In this document: positions 9,029 through 18,702 of the stretch, piece after piece
Numbering within the stretch: the stretch's first letter is position 1
Layout of the letters: each line of letters opens with the position of its first letter
Source of the DNA: Planctomycetota bacterium
GTDB lineage: Bacteria > Planctomycetota > UBA1135 > GCA-002686595
Assembly (NCBI GenBank): GCA_028278425.1
Contig: JANQEJ010000227.1
Coordinates: 1 to 55,963 of the forward strand
DNA: 55,963 bases
Direction of reading: 5' to 3'
Notes under the pieces: model-generated
Databases searched by the model: none
Seen by the model: only the letters and a program-made list of their open reading frames with translations
What the model was told of the DNA's origin: nothing
Translations under genes and position numbers: made by a program

Positions 9029-11380
9029 TCATTCGCGATCGAAGAGCTCGATCTCCGCGAACCCGACGCCGTCGCGCCCGACCTCGCGATCGCGGGACTC
9101 GAGGATGGTGATCTCCAGCTCCTGGAAGCGGACGCGCTTCCCCAGGTCGCAGCGCGCGACGGCGCAGGGATCCGCCGGCAGGTCGAAGTCGAGGGCGAGC
9201 TCGTCGTCGACGCGCACGAGCACGCGCGCGGCGAGCGGCCGGCCGACCGCCTTCACCTGCGGGCGTCCGTGCACGAAGACGAGCTCGCGCACCCAGACGC
9301 GCGCGTCGGGGCGGATGCGGATCGTGGGCTTCTCGTCGCCCGGGGCGCAGAGCCACACGTCGCGCAGCGAGCGGTCGCCCAGGTTGAACGCGGAGTAATC
9401 GCCTTCCTCGGTGCTGGAGGACACGCTGAAGTGGCGGCCGAAGATCCGCACGGGCGTCGAGCCGGGCGGCTCTTTGCGCGCGGCGAGAAGCTCGTCGAAG
9501 GCGCCGGTGCAAACGACGCGCAGCGGCCCGAGCTCGTGCTCCGTCTCCTCGCCGTCCTCCGCGAGCGAGACGCGCAGGGAGAGATCGACGGCTCCGCGGC
9601 GCTTCAGGCCGAGCGCGGCCTCGCACTCGAGCAGCGCGTCGATGCCGGCGTCGGCGAGCTTCCACTCCTCGAGCGTCTCCTCCGTGGCGTCGACCGGCCG
9701 CGCGACGAGCGCGGCGCGCAGCAACCGGGTTCCGTCGGGCAACGAGGGCACGGCGTCGTCCGACGCGAGCGCGATCCAGATCCGCATCGGATCGTCGAAG
9801 CTCGCGCAGAGCGCCAGACCCTCGAGCGGCCCTTCCTTCGCGAGCCGCCGCAGCGGGGGTGTCTTCCCTTCGCCGAGATGCGGCGCGAGCAAGAGCAGCG
9901 CCATGGCCGTGTCGTGGATCTGCTGTTGGGCGTAGTAGTGCGACCAGCTCCCGTCGACCTGCTGATGGTCGAGCAGGAACGACGTCACGATCGTGCGCCA
10001 GTCGATCCCGGCGAAGGTGTCGCGCTCGAGCGCGCGCATCCCGCTCTGGATCCGGAACAGGTGCGCGAGGTGGCCTCTGTACGGGTGCTCCGCCGTGGGA
10101 TCGCGATCCCAGCCGCCGATCGTCTCGAGCCACGCGAGGGTGGATTCGATCAGCCCGTCGAGCTTCTTGGCGCGGCTCGCGCTCAGCCCGTCGCCGAGCG
10201 CGCGCCGCGCCGCGGCGGCGCACGCGAAGACGCGCGCCGTGTTCTGCGCGTCGACGTCGAAACCCTTGGCGCGTCCGAAGCCCGCGGGGACGGGCCTTCC
10301 CCGCGGCGTGCCGCGCACCTTCTTGGCCGGCAGACGCGCGAGCCCCTTCTCGAGCCGCTCGAAGACCTCGTCGGGCACATTCCAGCCCGCCGCGCGCGCG
10401 GCGGCGAGAGCCGCGACACAGGACGCCGAGTCCTCGAGGTTCCCGTCGTCCCAGAGGCCGTCGCGATCCTGGTAGTCGATCAGGGTCTTCACCATCGGCT
10501 GGAGCGACGCGCTTCGCGGCGAGTCGCTCGCAGCCAGCGCGCGGATCAGGTGCTCCCAGAGCTCGCCCAGACCGAAGCTCGGCTCCAGGTTCTCGAGCCC
10601 CCACGCGACCGCCGGGTGGGACTCCTCCAATCCGACGGCCAGCAGTGCCTCGACGACCATCGCCGTGTGGCGGCGCTCCTCGCTCCAGCCGATCCACGCG
10701 CCGTCCGCGACCTGCTCGCCGAGCAGGAAGCGCACGGCGCGCGCCACCGCGTCGCGGAGCTTCGCCGGGTCGGGCTCCCGCGGCGCCTGCATCCGGAACG
10801 GAAGCTCCGCGCGCTGGTCGGAGACCAGCTTGACCAGGAGATGGTGTCGGCCCGGCTCGAGCAGGAGCCGCAGGCCGCCGTCGAACGGACGCAGTTGGAA
10901 CCACGAGGACGGCAGGTCCGCGAGCAGCTCGCCGTCGAGCCAGACGCGCCCCGCGTCGAGCGCGCCGGCGAAGAGCACGAGCTCCGTTGCGTCGGTCACG
11001 TTCGCGGTCCGGTACAGGTACACCGCGGCGTCCGAGCTCCACCCGATGCCCTTCGAGACGCCGCGCAGCTCCTTGCGCATGTCGAGGGTGCCGACGTCGA
11101 GCGGTGCCTCGCCGGCTTCGTCACCGAGACGAATCCAGCCGACCTCCTCCTTGTCGCGCCCGGATCCGCGGCGCTCGAGGTCGGGGCCCTCCTTGTCGAG
11201 CTGGAGGTCCTTCATGCGCTTCTCCGGCCAGAAGACGGCGTCGAGCCGCGGCTCGTCCTCGATCGGGCCGAAGGGCCCGACGACGTGCCACGGTCCCCAC
11301 TCGACGTCCTGCGCGCGAGCGTCCGTGGACGGAGCAGCGGCGAACAGCGCCGCGAACGCGAGCAAGGCGTGGCTTGTCAT
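9029..11380 (-). CDS. Secreted prenyltransferase/squalene-oxidase-repeat fold protein
   Basis: 783 residues from the ATG at 11380, which gives a clean signal peptide (MTSHALLAFAALFAAAPSTDARA); an in-frame start 96 nt upstream would spoil it. Residues about 20-190 look like a beta-sandwich carrier module. Residues about 210-530 hold alpha-barrel repeats with QW-like turns: QVADGAWIGW, YQDRDGLWDD and HQQVDGSWSHYY, followed by helices of the type seen in squalene-hopene cyclases and in planctomycete prenyltransferase-repeat proteins. I see no DXDD cyclase motif, so cyclase activity is doubtful. The C-terminal about 200 residues look beta-rich. Export argues against a normal terpene cyclase and for a structural or carbohydrate/lipid-binding alpha-barrel. 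Operon with the FAD oxidoreductase 4 nt downstream. Confidence 0.72.
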   Translation of the reverse strand: MTSHALLAFAALFAAAPSTDARAQDVEWGPWHVVGPFGPIEDEPRLDAVFWPEKRMKDLQLDKEGPDLERRGSGRDKEEVGWIRLGDEAGEAPLDVGTLDMRKELRGVSKGIGWSSDAAVYLYRTANVTDATELVLFAGALDAGRVWLDGELLADLPSSWFQLRPFDGGLRLLLEPGRHHLLVKLVSDQRAELPFRMQAPREPDPAKLRDAVARAVRFLLGEQVADGAWIGWSEERRHTAMVVEALLAVGLEESHPAVAWGLENLEPSFGLGELWEHLIRALAASDSPRSASLQPMVKTLIDYQDRDGLWDDGNLEDSASCVAALAAARAAGWNVPDEVFERLEKGLARLPAKKVRGTPRGRPVPAGFGRAKGFDVDAQNTARVFACAAAARRALGDGLSASRAKKLDGLIESTLAWLETIGGWDRDPTAEHPYRGHLAHLFRIQSGMRALERDTFAGIDWRTIVTSFLLDHQQVDGSWSHYYAQQQIHDTAMALLLLAPHLGEGKTPPLRRLAKEGPLEGLALCASFDDPMRIWIALASDDAVPSLPDGTRLLRAALVARPVDATEETLEEWKLADAGIDALLECEAALGLKRRGAVDLSLRVSLAEDGEETEHELGPLRVVCTGAFDELLAARKEPPGSTPVRIFGRHFSVSSSTEEGDYSAFNLGDRSLRDVWLCAPGDEKPTIRIRPDARVWVRELVFVHGRPQVKAVGRPLAARVLVRVDDELALDFDLPADPCAVARCDLGKRVRFQELEITILESRDREVGRDGVGFAEIELFDRE

Positions 11381-11596
11381 GGTCGCCGGGCCGACGCCGG
11401 AACGTCGGCCCGCGGATCCTAGGCGTTTGGACGCTCGCGTGTCGAGCGGCAGGGCGCGGCCGGCGAGGGGCGACACGGTGGAGACGGCGGGTCTTCGACC
11501 GCACGCGAGAGCTCGCTGGGAGTGTGACCGTCGTTGACCGGCGGAGCCGGCGCCGGGCGAGTCAACAGGTTGGCGCTGGTCGAGTGGGAGTCCCGC

Positions 11597-11989
11597 TCAC
11601 CGGTCCACCGGCTCCATCTCCGCTCTCTCCGCTGGGTCCCCCGGTTCCGACGGGTGTCCAACCGGCGCTTGCAGACTCTCCGCCGGTGCGGCTCGTTCGA
11701 AGCGGTCTTCGTAGACCGTCGGCTCGCCTCTGCCGGTCGCGGCCCAGAGCACCATGGAGAGAACGAGGAGCCCGACCTGAAGGACGACGCCGGCGATCCC
11801 GCAGATCTTCCCGGCCAGGGTCAAACCTCGTCCACTCGGGTCCATCTCGCCGCGGCTCATGGCGGCCACGTCCCTGTTCCCCATCGCCCAGGCCGCGATG
11901 CCCAGGGGGAAGCACAGGATCAAGCCGAGGATGCCCAAAACCAGGATCAGACCGCCGCGGTGTCTCCTGGAGGCTGTCGAGTCCGTCAT
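11597..11989 (-). CDS. Small DUF4190-like membrane protein
   Basis: 130 residues with two hydrophobic helices, at 12-34 (GLILVLGILGLILCFPLGIAAW) and at about 58-84 (LAGKICGIAGVVLQVGLLVLSM), separated by a short MGNRDVAAMSRGEMDPSG loop. The order helix, loop with a tryptophan/methionine edge, then LAG-IxGI-helix is the DUF4190 pattern. The acidic, Pro-rich C-terminal tail is probably cytoplasmic and disordered. Function is unknown for the family. It stands alone: 216 nt separate it from the prenyltransferase-fold gene, and the next gene upstream (SGNH hydrolase) ends 166 nt away. Confidence 0.7.
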   Translation of the reverse strand: MTDSTASRRHRGGLILVLGILGLILCFPLGIAAWAMGNRDVAAMSRGEMDPSGRGLTLAGKICGIAGVVLQVGLLVLSMVLWAATGRGEPTVYEDRFERAAPAESLQAPVGHPSEPGDPAERAEMEPVDR

Positions 11990-12155
11990 GGGTCGTCTCC
12001 TGTGTGCGAGGCTTCCGCACCATTGCCCCGGTCTCCCTGCCGGGTCGGACAGAGAACGACCCTAGCGAATGCTGGCCGGGCGCGCAGGAGGGACAATTGC
12101 GTACTCTCGCCGCACGATCGGCGGGGTCAAATGGCGCTCGAGGTCGGGACCCACC

Positions 12156-13673
12156 TCATTTGGCCAGGATCTCCACGTCTTCGAGAATGAAGGAGATGCA
12201 CTCACGGCGCGGCGGTTCGGTCGAGTACACCCAATCGTCGGCCTCGAAGCGCACGCTGAGGTGACTTCGTTCCCGGACGGCCGCCGGAAGTTGCCAGACT
12301 CGATCGATGCTCGCGCCCGCCACGATCCGGAAGTCGCCGACGTCGAGCTCGTCGACCAGGACCGCGACCCGGGCTCCGTCGAGCTCGGGTCGCTCGAATC
12401 CGCGCGCGAGGATGCGGAGGCTTTGACCGGAGGCGTTGCGGAGGATCAGCGAGGCGTACGGAGAGACGTTTCCGCGGTCGTCGATGCCCGCGTAGACGTG
12501 AGCCATCGTGTCCGCGTCGGCGTTACGAAAGTCGAGGTGCGTCGCGATGGACTCCGGCTGGACTCGCCAGGGGTGAGGGTCCTCCCGAGCCTCCTCCTCG
12601 CCAATGGACAGCGCCTCGGCGGTGTCGTTCTCCACCTCCGGCCACGCCGCGAGGTCGAGCATCGGCAGGAGCTCTCGCTGCCGGATGAAGCCGTAGAGAA
12701 AGCGGGCGAAGTTCTCGTGGCCGGCGCGGTTCCAGTGCGGATCGGTCGGTAGGGACCAGTGCTCCTTGTTCCGGTGGTACTCGCTCGGCAGGTAGACGAC
12801 TTCGGATGCCAGCCTGCCCTCAAGAAACTTGCGGAGGATGGGCTTGGCGCGGGGCCAGTTCACCACGAGCACGTAGGACACGCCGCGATCCTCGACCGCG
12901 CGCGAAAGACGGGCCAGCTCGTCGGCGACTTCCTCGTAGCGGTGGCGGCTCTCCCAATCCAGCGCGCGCAGGATGAAGTTGTCGCGGGCGGGCGGGCCGA
13001 ACCGAGCCGGATAGGTCAGCGAGACACGGCTACCCGCGCGCGCCCGGTAGCGCGGGGAGAACTCGGCCTGCGTCCCGAAGCCGCGCACGCCCGGATTGTC
13101 GTCGAGATCGTTGGGGACCAGGACCTGGATCACGAGGTCGGGATCCAGCTCCGAAAGCTGGCGGCGCAGGAACTGAATCTCGGCGAGCGCGTTCCAGCTT
13201 CCGATGCCGAGGTGCAGGCACTCGATCGAGCCGGCGTAGCTGGTTCGCTCGCGGAGGTAGCCCTCGAGAAAGACACCCATCCGGTCCTCGGCGGCGGCGC
13301 GACGTCCGTACACGACGGAATCGCCGAGCAGCACCACGCGAACGGTGTCGGGCGGCTTCGGCAAGGCATAGTCGCGCTCGCGCATGCCCCAGGCGTTGCT
13401 GTGAACCAGCGCTCCCGCGGACGGCGTCCCGCTGAGGCCGGGGATCAGGACGCGTCCGACGTCGGGATCCGGATGCGAGTCGAAGATGCCGGTCGATTGG
13501 GCGACCAGCTCCGCTACGACGGCGGCGCGGATCTCTTCGATCTCGAGCGCGGCCTGCCCTGCGGGGAGTCCGGATCGACGCAGCTCTTCGCGCTCCGCCA
13601 GCAGGTACAAGCACGCGCCCGAGAGCGCCACGGTCATGCTGGTTGTGAGAACGGTGATCTTGTTCGGCTTCAC
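12156..13673 (-). CDS. Membrane-anchored SGNH/GDSL-type hydrolase
   Basis: 505 residues. An N-terminal hydrophobic stretch (7-26) would serve as an anchor or uncleaved signal. The SGNH catalytic blocks are visible: GDSVVYG with the nucleophile Ser119 (block I), a Gly at 158 in LGIGSWN (block II), PND with Asn188 (block III) and DPHWNRAGHE with Asp311/His313 (block V). This order and spacing fit the SGNH hydrolase superfamily, which includes esterases and O-acetyl transferases or esterases acting on exported polysaccharide. The C-terminal about 130 residues look like an added beta-rich domain. No obvious operon partner. Substrate unknown. Confidence 0.85.
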   Translation of the reverse strand: MKPNKITVLTTSMTVALSGACLYLLAEREELRRSGLPAGQAALEIEEIRAAVVAELVAQSTGIFDSHPDPDVGRVLIPGLSGTPSAGALVHSNAWGMRERDYALPKPPDTVRVVLLGDSVVYGRRAAAEDRMGVFLEGYLRERTSYAGSIECLHLGIGSWNALAEIQFLRRQLSELDPDLVIQVLVPNDLDDNPGVRGFGTQAEFSPRYRARAGSRVSLTYPARFGPPARDNFILRALDWESRHRYEEVADELARLSRAVEDRGVSYVLVVNWPRAKPILRKFLEGRLASEVVYLPSEYHRNKEHWSLPTDPHWNRAGHENFARFLYGFIRQRELLPMLDLAAWPEVENDTAEALSIGEEEAREDPHPWRVQPESIATHLDFRNADADTMAHVYAGIDDRGNVSPYASLILRNASGQSLRILARGFERPELDGARVAVLVDELDVGDFRIVAGASIDRVWQLPAAVRERSHLSVRFEADDWVYSTEPPRRECISFILEDVEILAK

Positions 13674-13760
13674 CGGGAGACCCGTCGGCGGTGGGAGGAT
13701 GATAGGGGCCTCGACCGCCGCAGGTCGAGTCGTTCGCGTTGGACGACGGCTAAGCCCGTC

Positions 13761-16607
13761 TCAGGGACCGACTTCGAGCTTCAACGCTTCCGTCAACGCC
13801 ACGTCCAGTCCGCTCGGGAGAACGATGGCGAGCAACCCCTGCGCGTAGAGCGGGAGGCCCACCAGGAACGGCAACGGCGGGAAGGGAAGCGAGACCGGGC
13901 TCGGGGTCGCCGGGCCGGTCCAGGGCGGACCGGAGAAGACCGCGGCCGGGTTCGGCGCGACCATGCTGATCAGGAGCTCGCCGGGGGTCGGGAGGACCGT
14001 CATGCCCCAGCCGGGGATCAACGTTCCGCAGGGGAAGGCCGGGTCGGGCAGCGTGGACACCGCCACGAACGGCAGGGCGCCGCTCTGGGTGCTGCCGAAC
14101 GGGTCGTTCACGCCGAGCACGAGGGTCGTGCCGATCGAAGGCGAGCCGCTCTCGACGACGAGGCTGCCGGACGGGTTGACGCCGCAGCCGTAGGCCGAGA
14201 CCGCCGGTCCCGGGATGACGCGGAACTGACGCATCATCTCGTGATCCTCGTGCTCGAGGATGTGGCAGTGGTAGGCGAAGAGCCCGGTGTAGTCCTCGAA
14301 GCGCGCGATGACGCGCGTGATCTCGAAGGGGTGGGACTGGACGGTGTCCTTCCAGCCGGCCTCCTCCGGCGTCGGGGGGACGGGAGGCCCGGTCGGGACG
14401 ATCGATCCGCCGACCTCCATGAACGGCTGGCGGTCGAGCACCTGGAACATGACGAGGTGCATGTGCATCGGGTGCGTGATGCCCGTCGAGTTGATGAACC
14501 GCCAGACCTCGGTCGTGCCGAGCTTGGGATACTCGGTGATGTCGTCCCAGCCGAGGCCGTTGATCAGCCACGTCTCGCCGGCGCAGGGATCGCCGGTCTT
14601 GTCGAGGATGAAGTCGCGCGACTCGACCGAGTCGTTCTCGTCCAGGACCTCGAGCGGGCGGAGCGCCGCGGGGACGGGATCGGTGTCACCAAAAGGCGAC
14701 TGGACGACGAACTTCATCACGTCCGGGAGGACGCCGACCCCGGGCGTTCCCGGGAAGGGCGCCGGGGCGTCGTTGACGAGGAAGATCTCGGTTCCGGGCA
14801 GATAGGACTCGAAGTCGATGATCACGTCGGCGCGCTCGGCGGGCCCCAGCGTGATCTCCGTGAGCGGGACCGGCGCGGGCAGGAGACCGCCGTCCGTTCC
14901 GATCATCTGGAACGTGGAGCCGTCGGAGAGCGACAGCCGGTAGGTGCGCGAGTTCGCCCCGTTCAGGATCCGGAAGCGGTACTTGCCCCGCTTCACGTCG
15001 AGGTAGGGCCAGACCTTCCCGTTGACCAGGTTGGTGTTCCCGAAGAAGTGGGCTTGCCAGACGCTCGGGTAATGCAGGCTGCCGTCGGCGTTGAACGAGC
15101 GATCCTGGATCGCGAGCGGTATCTCGAACTCGCCCTGGGGCAGGTTGAGCCCGAGCTCGAAGGCGTCCCGGATCAGGTAGAAGCCGGCGAGCCCCATGTA
15201 GACGTTCAGCCGCGTGATCCCGAGCGCGTGGTCGTGGTACCAGAGCGTCGCGGGGAGCTGGTTGTTCGGATACTCGTACAGGTCGGAGTTTCCGGGGAGG
15301 TACGTGTCCTCCGGATACCCGTCGAACTCGGCGAACGTGTGGGTGCCGTGGAGGTGCACGACGGTCTTCGGCTCGTTGTCCGCCCCGTGGGGGCAGAGGT
15401 CGACGTCCAGGTAGTGCTCGGTCAGCGGGTTGTTGAACTCGTCGCGCAGCTCGTTCTTCCAGTCGACGCGGACCAGTGCGTTCGCGCCGGCCTCGATCGT
15501 CGGGCCGGGATAGGTGCCGCCGTAGCCCCACAGGGTCGTCGGCGGGAGGTCGCGATGGAGCTGCTGCTGGAACTGGCTCATCGTGATCTCGTAGTCCGCC
15601 ACTCCTCCGACCGTCCCCGAGACCGGTTGAGCCACCGCGGGGAGGGGAAGCGCGTCGACGAAGGGCGTGAGCACCACGGGGCACTGCACGGTCGCGCAGG
15701 TCGCGCCGCCTCCGTTGAACGTTCCGCCCTGGGCCTGGCAGTCCGCCAGCGTCAGGTTGGAGCACGAGCCGTCGTCGAAGCAGCAGGCCCCGACGACCGG
15801 CTGGCAGTTCGCGGTGACGCAGTCCACGCCGATGCCCTGGAACGTTCCCCCCTGGGTGGCGCAGTCGCCGGCGCTCAGGCTCTGGCAGGAGCCGTCGTCG
15901 AAGCAGCACGCGCCGGGGTCGCCGGGGGCGGTGAAGTCCACCGTGAGCATCGGCTGCTGGCCCGGCGCGGGGTTCTCGCGCGTGTCGAAGCGCTTGGACG
16001 TGCCCGAGCCGGACTCGTCGCCGATGACGACCCAACCGAAGTTGGCCGCGGGAGAGTCGACCCAGGCCTGGACGTCGGTGACCATCGCAGCGGTCGACCA
16101 GTTGTTCGGACCCAGGGTGCCGACCGAAACCGTCGCGCTCGGGATGGCGTTGTAGTCGCCGCCCGCGCTGGTCCAGAAGGACGACGAGAAGAACGTGTGG
16201 ATCCATGTGGCGTCGCCGGGCTCAGACGGTGCGCCGCCGCCCTCCTCGTTGAGCGCGTCGGAGATCCCCTCGCCCCAGTCGGAGAGCGCCATGTGAAGCG
16301 AGGTATTGGTCGCGCCGCCGGCCCCCTTGGAGAGGTTCAGCGTCAGCGTGACGCTGTTGACCGTCGATCCGGGCGGGATCGCGGTCAGGTCGAACGCGAT
16401 CACGCCCCGCCGGGCCTCGCCGCTGTTGTTCCTGCCGGTGAAGAAGTGCTGGCCGGCTCCGTTGCTGAGGCCGCCGGAGAAGTCTTCGTAGAGCGTGTTG
16501 TCCTTGGCCGCGCCGACGACGAGCACGTCGGCCGAAGGCGCGTTGACCGCGAGCCCGCACACGGCGAGGGCGTAGGGGAGGGAGCGAGGGAAACCGGTTG
16601 TGCCCAC
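13761..16607 (-). CDS. Exported multicopper oxidase fused to DNRLRE and Cys-rich repeat modules
   Basis: 948 residues. The GTG at 16607 is chosen because a strong AAGGAG lies 7 nt upstream and because it starts directly before a signal peptide (residues 5-25); the longer frame to 16685 lacks both. Residues about 28-205 form a DNRLRE domain. Residues about 205-290 hold two repeats of the form CCFDDGSC-x7-DC-x5-GTF. The multicopper oxidase follows: HLHGTH near 414, HDH near 456, HPMHMH near 710 and HCHILEHEDHEMM near 779, supplying type 1, 2 and 3 copper ligands as in CotA/bilirubin oxidase relatives. The last about 140 residues, starting at YGCGVNPSG, form an extra beta-rich module. Likely substrates are phenolics, bilirubin-like pigments or metals. 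Confidence 0.92.
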   Translation of the reverse strand: MGTTGFPRSLPYALAVCGLAVNAPSADVLVVGAAKDNTLYEDFSGGLSNGAGQHFFTGRNNSGEARRGVIAFDLTAIPPGSTVNSVTLTLNLSKGAGGATNTSLHMALSDWGEGISDALNEEGGGAPSEPGDATWIHTFFSSSFWTSAGGDYNAIPSATVSVGTLGPNNWSTAAMVTDVQAWVDSPAANFGWVVIGDESGSGTSKRFDTRENPAPGQQPMLTVDFTAPGDPGACCFDDGSCQSLSAGDCATQGGTFQGIGVDCVTANCQPVVGACCFDDGSCSNLTLADCQAQGGTFNGGGATCATVQCPVVLTPFVDALPLPAVAQPVSGTVGGVADYEITMSQFQQQLHRDLPPTTLWGYGGTYPGPTIEAGANALVRVDWKNELRDEFNNPLTEHYLDVDLCPHGADNEPKTVVHLHGTHTFAEFDGYPEDTYLPGNSDLYEYPNNQLPATLWYHDHALGITRLNVYMGLAGFYLIRDAFELGLNLPQGEFEIPLAIQDRSFNADGSLHYPSVWQAHFFGNTNLVNGKVWPYLDVKRGKYRFRILNGANSRTYRLSLSDGSTFQMIGTDGGLLPAPVPLTEITLGPAERADVIIDFESYLPGTEIFLVNDAPAPFPGTPGVGVLPDVMKFVVQSPFGDTDPVPAALRPLEVLDENDSVESRDFILDKTGDPCAGETWLINGLGWDDITEYPKLGTTEVWRFINSTGITHPMHMHLVMFQVLDRQPFMEVGGSIVPTGPPVPPTPEEAGWKDTVQSHPFEITRVIARFEDYTGLFAYHCHILEHEDHEMMRQFRVIPGPAVSAYGCGVNPSGSLVVESGSPSIGTTLVLGVNDPFGSTQSGALPFVAVSTLPDPAFPCGTLIPGWGMTVLPTPGELLISMVAPNPAAVFSGPPWTGPATPSPVSLPFPPLPFLVGLPLYAQGLLAIVLPSGLDVALTEALKLEVGP

Positions 16608-16901
16608 TTTCGGGCTCCTTGTCGGAAGCTGGCGATTCGTCTGGCAAGGGGCCGGCTCTTGGGGGGGGAGGAGCGCACCTTGCACGACCTGAGGGAGAAC
16701 TAGACTCTACCTTTTAGTATCGAAACTCGGGGGGACGGCCCCTTAGCAACAGTGCGTAATGCGGGGGCGAAACCCGTCGCTTGACCGCTCCGGGTCAGCG
16801 GAACGCCGGCAGGGGCGAGACCTCGACAAGGCGCATCGGGCCTGCCAGCGGTAGTCGTAACGCGATGCACTCAGCAGCGTCGAAACGGAATCGGCGCGGG
16901 T

Positions 16902-18644
16902 TCACTGGCCGGCTCGGAGTTCCACAGAAGTCACGGCACCCGCCCGCAACTCGATCGGTACGCGGTTGCCGATCAAGATGCGGTGACCTAAGTCGGCTTC
17001 GCAGCTCACTTCGAAGTTGCCGGGGGGCACGAAGGGAGCAATGTAGGGAGGCTTCCTCCAGGACATGCCGGCCACCTCCCGGTAGCCGACGCGCTCCCCT
17101 CCGTCCGGCAGAGGCGTGGTTTCCGTTGGCTCCATGAAACGAGCTTGGATCGGGCCCTGGAGCAAGACCCCCTCGTGGTCGCGGACTCTCAACTCGGCCG
17201 CGCCCGTCCACGCCAGGTCCAAGAGCAGGGTGCCGCCGGCCTCCGTCACGGTCACCGGCGCCGCCGGATCTCCCCTGCGGGGCAGCAGTCGCCCCCCGCC
17301 GGCGCATCGCAAGGACCATTCGTAAGCCCCCACCGGCAAGCCAGGAACCGAGAATCCGGTGAGCAGCGGCTCCGCCCGGACGGTCACTTCAAAGGTCTCC
17401 GACGCTCGCTTCAACCTGAGTCGACCGACCTTGGCCGTAGGATCGAGGCGATCCACACCACCAGCGGTGACGAACGCCGTGACTTCCAGCGAGCCCAGGG
17501 CTCCCTTGGGTTCGGGCACGTCAACCGCGACGTCGGGCAACAGACCTTCCACCCTCGGGAGCTCGATCTCGTAGGGTCCCGGGGGCAGAAAGGGAACCCG
17601 CACCTGCACCGTCACGCCGAGCTCGGCCCCTTCGTGCGGAGCGGTGAAGGCCACGACTTGCCGCCCGTCGGCCGCCGCTCTCCGTGCCTGCTCCTGGATC
17701 ACCGTGCCTGCGAGAGCAAGCTCCGATGCGGGGTTGGCCGCGAAGCTACCCTTCGGCCAGCGGAGCACGGGAACAACTCCAAAGAAGACCTGGCTCGCGT
17801 CTCTCACGAGCTCGTCGGTTCGTTGCGCCCCTATGCGAGCGATCCCGCCGAACAGCGCGTAGGCGGTGAGTGTGATCTCCTGGTTTCCGCATTCGTATCG
17901 ACGCCATCCGAGGTCCTTGGCCTCGTTCGTGACGAAGCCCGCCCCAGCCGCGGACAGGACGTAGTTTGATCCCGGCAGCAGTCCGCTCAACGCGAACCGC
18001 CCGTTCGCGTCCGTGACGGTCTCCGCCCACCGGCCGTCGAACACTGGCACTCGACCAGCGGATTGATCCTCCGACCAGGTGGAACGCCGTATTGGGTCCA
18101 GGGCGACGACGCGAACGCCCGCCGGGAGTGGCCGGCCCTGGTGGTCGACGACGACACCCGCCAGCGCACAAGCCGCGTCCAGCTCGATTTCGACCAGCCC
18201 GGCCGGAGGTCGGCTACCGAGGACGACCTGGCCCGCCAAACGCACTCGACCCTCCGTCGTCGCGATCAATCGCAGCGGAAACGAAACGCCGGCCATGTCT
18301 ACCTGGAGCAGGTGTTCGGGCGTCGTCGAACCGAGCGACCGAGAGCCGGACTCGTCCTCGATACAAACGGTAGCGGAGAGACGTTCTCTCCCCGAGCTAA
18401 CCGCCGCAATGTAGAGACTTGAGGCCTCTCCCGCGCTCGAAGGGTATAGCTCCCTCGCTTCGCGGACGTCGGCACTCGCGCGCGCGAGCACGGCCTGATC
18501 GGACTCGCCCCTTGCCTCACCCTCTTCGACCGGAGCCGATGCGATCTCTCCGTCCGTCGTCGAGCGCTCCACGACGAACCAGAGCAGCAAGACGCACGCC
18601 ATGAGGCCGGCGCCTGCGACCACGATGGACTGTCGGCTGGTCAC
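16902..18644 (-). CDS. Membrane-anchored protein with carboxypeptidase-regulatory-like (CarboxypepD_reg) domains
   Basis: 580 residues starting at a GTG (18644). One N-terminal membrane helix (about 6-25) is followed by a Ser/Glu-rich linker, so nearly the whole protein is extracytoplasmic. Around residues 155-240 a typical CarboxypepD_reg unit is seen: LAGVVVDHQGRPLPAGV, then VTDANGRFALSGLLPGSNY. Similar beta-sandwich segments with PPGPYEIELP and PVGAYEWSLR occur later, near 350 and 450, suggesting three or four repeats. Such modules are structural or binding domains. No enzymatic motif found. The preceding gene on this strand starts 58 nt upstream, which is compatible with an operon with the redoxin fusion. 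Confidence 0.7.
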   Translation of the reverse strand: MTSRQSIVVAGAGLMACVLLLWFVVERSTTDGEIASAPVEEGEARGESDQAVLARASADVREARELYPSSAGEASSLYIAAVSSGRERLSATVCIEDESGSRSLGSTTPEHLLQVDMAGVSFPLRLIATTEGRVRLAGQVVLGSRPPAGLVEIELDAACALAGVVVDHQGRPLPAGVRVVALDPIRRSTWSEDQSAGRVPVFDGRWAETVTDANGRFALSGLLPGSNYVLSAAGAGFVTNEAKDLGWRRYECGNQEITLTAYALFGGIARIGAQRTDELVRDASQVFFGVVPVLRWPKGSFAANPASELALAGTVIQEQARRAAADGRQVVAFTAPHEGAELGVTVQVRVPFLPPGPYEIELPRVEGLLPDVAVDVPEPKGALGSLEVTAFVTAGGVDRLDPTAKVGRLRLKRASETFEVTVRAEPLLTGFSVPGLPVGAYEWSLRCAGGGRLLPRRGDPAAPVTVTEAGGTLLLDLAWTGAAELRVRDHEGVLLQGPIQARFMEPTETTPLPDGGERVGYREVAGMSWRKPPYIAPFVPPGNFEVSCEADLGHRILIGNRVPIELRAGAVTSVELRAGQ

Positions 18645-18702
18645 TTCTATGAGCCCGGAACCCTCTGCCGGAACGAAAGTCTACACGGTGTTGACGGCCG
18701 GC

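Noticed and set aside
12759..16703. A 1300-codon open frame on the plus strand
   Set aside because: It is antisense to the SGNH hydrolase and multicopper oxidase genes, rich in Arg/Val/Asp without motifs, and typical of antisense shadows in high-GC DNA.
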